Source: JAFGKM01 sp964408175
GTDB lineage: Bacteria > Ratteibacteria > UBA8468 > B48-G9 > JAFGKM01
Length of the DNA stretch: 33,713 nucleotides
NCBI GenBank assembly: GCA_964408175.1
Contig: CAYOYL010000059.1
Location: 1-33,713 of the forward strand
Direction: 5' to 3'
In this document: piece by piece, positions 31,708 to 33,713 of the stretch
How positions within the stretch are numbered: the first letter of the stretch is position 1
How the letters are laid out: the number at the start of each line of letters is the position of its first letter
The notes under the pieces: model-generated
Databases searched by the model: none
What the model saw: only the letters and a program-made list of their open reading frames with translations
What the model was told of the DNA's origin: nothing
Made by a program: the position numbers and the translations under genes

Positions 31708-31779
31708 TCCTCTCTTGGAAACAGTAGAGATAATGGTAATAGAGAAAAAAAAGCGTTTTGGTGTTCTGAAAGATTAAAT

Positions 31780-31807
31780 TTGAAATTTATCTTCCAAGGT
31801 ATAAAAT
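31780..31807 (+). promoter_or_regulatory. Candidate promoter of the sulfatase-fold gene
   Basis: TTGAAA (31780-31785), a 16-base spacer and TAAAAT (31802-31807). The flanking TTTGAAA (31779-31785) and TTTCAAA (31813-31819) form an inverted repeat around the -10, a possible regulator site. The region 31674-31844 holds only this and the divergent hisB promoter. Confidence 0.5.
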
Positions 31808-31844
31808 ATATCTTTCAAAACTGATACTTACGGAGGTAATCACT

Positions 31845-33248
31845 GTGGAGAGACTTAATATTGTTCTGGTTGTTGTTGACACTCTGCGCTTTGCTGATGT
31901 GGGTTGTTACGGGAATCCTCACATTAAAACACCCTATATGGATGCACTGGCAGATGGAGGTACTAAATTTACCAATGCCCATCCTGAAAGTCTTCCAACC
32001 ATCCCGGCAAGACGTGCCATCTACACCGGCAGGAGGGCATACCCTTTTCGGAACTATCAACCCCTTCCGTGGGGTACGGTCTACCTGCCGGGCTGGCAGC
32101 CAATAGCAGCAGATGAAGATACCATTGCAGAAAATCTCGCAGCGGCTGGTTATCAGACAGGATATGTATGTAGTACGCAGCACTGCTGGAACCCTGGATT
32201 TAACTTCTGGCGGGGGTTCTGGCAGTTTGAATTTATACGCGGCTACTCAGGTGAAGACCGATGGCAGTCACCGTTTTCCGTCTCCCGCAAAGACCTGAAG
32301 AGGCATGGGGACCCTGATGAATTGATGAAGGAACCCCACCGTGGCGGGGGGGCTCCCATGATACTTGCCAACAGGGGAACGAAAATGAAGGATGGAGAGA
32401 CGGCAACGGCAAGGCTTTTTAAACAGGCGGCTAACTTCATCACAGACAACAGGCATCAACCTTTTTACCTGCTGATAGACTCTTTCGCTCCCCATGAACC
32501 ATGGCAGGCACCTGAAAAATATTACCTTATGTATGGAGACCCTGACTACCGGGGTATCAAGCATCTGAATCCCCCATATGGACCTGCCGATGATTATTCT
32601 GATGCCGAGATTGGATACCTGCAGGCCCATTACAGGGGACTGGTCACGCATGTTGACCACTGGTTTGGTATGTTTATGAACAAAATGGACAATCTCGGTC
32701 TGTTTGAGAACACGGCGGTCATCCTTATCAGTGACCATGGGACAAACTTCTGTGAAAACCCGAGGAATGTCATAGGCAAACCTGAAAATTCAATGTACCC
32801 GGGTCTGATGAAGGTCCCTCTTATAGTCCGCATGCCGAAGGGTTTTCACGCCGAAGAGTCAACAGGGGAATTTGTTTATAATACCGACATAGCAGCTACT
32901 ATCTATGAACTTGCAGGTATTAAGGAACATCAGCAAATCCACGGACAGAGCCTGATGCCCCTCGTTTCCAATTCAGGTAGGTGGAAAACAAGAGACTATG
33001 TAACCTGCCGTTACTCAAACTCACTCTCTTATATAGATAACCTGACATGGGCGCTGGGAGACATTGACGGTAACTGCCAGGAGTCTTTTGATTTAGGAAC
33101 CGACCCTGAATGCAGAAAACCTCTCGGTGAAAAAGAAAAGAGCCAACGATGGAAATTAGCCTGGGACAGAATACTTTCAGATGCAGGGGGAGAGATTCCT
33201 GATTACAGGGGTATGAAATATACAGATGCCCTCGGCAGAAGGAGGTAG
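31845..33248 (+). CDS. Sulfatase/alkaline-phosphatase superfamily hydrolase with Thr at the nucleophile position
   Basis: A 467-residue protein of the sulfatase-fold superfamily: NIVLVVVDTLRFADVGCYGN (about 5-24) with metal ligand Asp12, KTPYMDALADGGTKFTNAH, and the active-site segment LPTIPARRAIYTGR (50-63). IDSFAPHEPW (211-220) and LISDHGT (294-300), with Asp297 and His298, supply further ligands. The usual sulfatase motif C/S-x-P-x-R, whose Cys or Ser becomes formylglycine, reads Thr52-Ile-Pro-Ala-Arg. Thr cannot be converted to formylglycine by the known enzymes but serves as nucleophile in related phosphodiesterases/phosphotransferases, so a phosphoester substrate is plausible. The start is a GTG at 31845 with GGAGG eight bases upstream. 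No signal peptide or transmembrane segment is evident, so it is probably cytosolic. Confidence 0.85.
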   Translation: MERLNIVLVVVDTLRFADVGCYGNPHIKTPYMDALADGGTKFTNAHPESLPTIPARRAIYTGRRAYPFRNYQPLPWGTVYLPGWQPIAADEDTIAENLAAAGYQTGYVCSTQHCWNPGFNFWRGFWQFEFIRGYSGEDRWQSPFSVSRKDLKRHGDPDELMKEPHRGGGAPMILANRGTKMKDGETATARLFKQAANFITDNRHQPFYLLIDSFAPHEPWQAPEKYYLMYGDPDYRGIKHLNPPYGPADDYSDAEIGYLQAHYRGLVTHVDHWFGMFMNKMDNLGLFENTAVILISDHGTNFCENPRNVIGKPENSMYPGLMKVPLIVRMPKGFHAEESTGEFVYNTDIAATIYELAGIKEHQQIHGQSLMPLVSNSGRWKTRDYVTCRYSNSLSYIDNLTWALGDIDGNCQESFDLGTDPECRKPLGEKEKSQRWKLAWDRILSDAGGEIPDYRGMKYTDALGRRR

Positions 33249-33266
33249 TGTGGCAGTTCCTCAGCC

Positions 33267-33713
33267 CTAAATTTTAAAGTTCAATTCTATGGACCTTTCA
33301 AACTCAGGTACCTCAAGGAAACTTTCCTTGGGCTCTCCGTCCTCATCAATAAAGAGAGATAGATACTGCAGCATGTTGTTTTTCCCTCTTAACCATACAG
33401 ACAATTTTTTGTTGAACTCCGCCCTTTCTATACTGTAAAAGGTCCTGTTTTCCGCATAACTGCTGATATAATCGTAACTTTTGAATATGTGCGGAATCTT
33501 TTTAATACCATCAGTTATACCTTTTATAATCTTTTCCCACTCTTCTAATGGGATGTATGCAATTCTTTGTTCGTGCATCACCAGACAACCGAAAAACCCG
33601 TTCTCAAGCCCTCTGACAATCTGGAAAATTCCTCTATCTATTGCCTTTTTGACATCAAGAGACGGACTCTCTTTCCAGAAGGGGGTACACCTGCACAAAA
33701 AGTCCATATCAGG
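33267..33713 (-). CDS. Unidentified protein, 5' end beyond the window
   Basis: At least 148 residues; the frame stays open through the last bases of the window (codons for Pro-Asp before the Met at 33707), so the start is probably outside. No family is recognised with confidence. The stretch from about SLDVKKAIDRG through FFGCLVMHEQRIAYIPLEEW has a spacing faintly like the C-terminal domain of phosphofructokinases (helix, G-x-x-G, then a strand and an IPLEE turn), but the similarity is weak and no catalytic residue supports it. There is no signal peptide or membrane segment in the visible part, and the C-terminus is acidic. It converges on the sulfatase-fold gene, with 18 bases between stops. 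Confidence 0.6.
   Translation of the reverse strand, partial: PDMDFLCRCTPFWKESPSLDVKKAIDRGIFQIVRGLENGFFGCLVMHEQRIAYIPLEEWEKIIKGITDGIKKIPHIFKSYDYISSYAENRTFYSIERAEFNKKLSVWLRGKNNMLQYLSLFIDEDGEPKESFLEVPEFERSIELNFKI

Overview
The window looks like chromosome from a diderm, probably anaerobic bacterium of a poorly cultivated lineage (Omnitrophota/Ratteibacteria-like or PVC-adjacent). The diderm inference rests on a Kdo transferase (waaA), lipoprotein maturation enzymes (lgt, lspA) and an OmpA-like protein. The lineage guess rests on the mix of uncharacterised carbohydrate-active families (DUF6067/GH123-like, DUF5703, heparinase II/III-like) and on general familiarity; no marker in the window fixes the phylum.

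Layout. (1) Positions 1-16674 are a carbohydrate region. It holds a 5'-truncated DUF6067-type glycoside-hydrolase-like gene and a minus-strand run of GH-like barrel protein, gltX and D-lyxose/mannose isomerase. Next come a GNAT acetyltransferase and a minus-strand three-gene operon (two-domain esterase, DUF5703 protein, heparinase-like lyase), with a GH38 alpha-mannosidase transcribed divergently from it. None of the enzymes whose N-terminus is visible has a signal peptide, which suggests cytosolic processing of imported, decorated oligosaccharides. Mannose released by GH38 could be isomerised to fructose by the lyxose-isomerase homologue. (2) Positions 16684-17985 hold waaA. (3) Positions 17951-18964 hold a REP-associated tyrosine transposase (RAYT) unit bounded by perfect 24-bp inverted repeats. 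(4) Positions 18933-28543, on the minus strand, hold gyrB, gyrA, dksA-like, lspA, lgt, an FHA gene and clpB in that order of transcription. A transposase-free 114-bp element made of the same inverted 24-bp repeats lies between the FHA gene and clpB. (5) Positions 28544-30174 hold an OmpA-family gene and a glycine-zipper lipoprotein, driven from a divergent promoter region shared with gyrB. (6) Positions 30202-31673 hold hisB overlapped by a Xer-type recombinase. (7) Positions 31845-33248 hold a sulfatase-fold gene with Thr at the usual Cys/Ser position, followed by the end of an unidentified gene that runs off the window.

The most unusual signal is the RAYT/REP system. Four copies of one 24-bp repeat, as two inverted pairs, supply the 3' coding ends of waaA, clpB, the FHA gene and the transposase. 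The transposase appears to be transcribed from a promoter whose -35 lies inside its own left repeat and to be translated without a leader. No tRNA, rRNA or CRISPR array was recognised, and no stretch over 300 bases lacks a gene.
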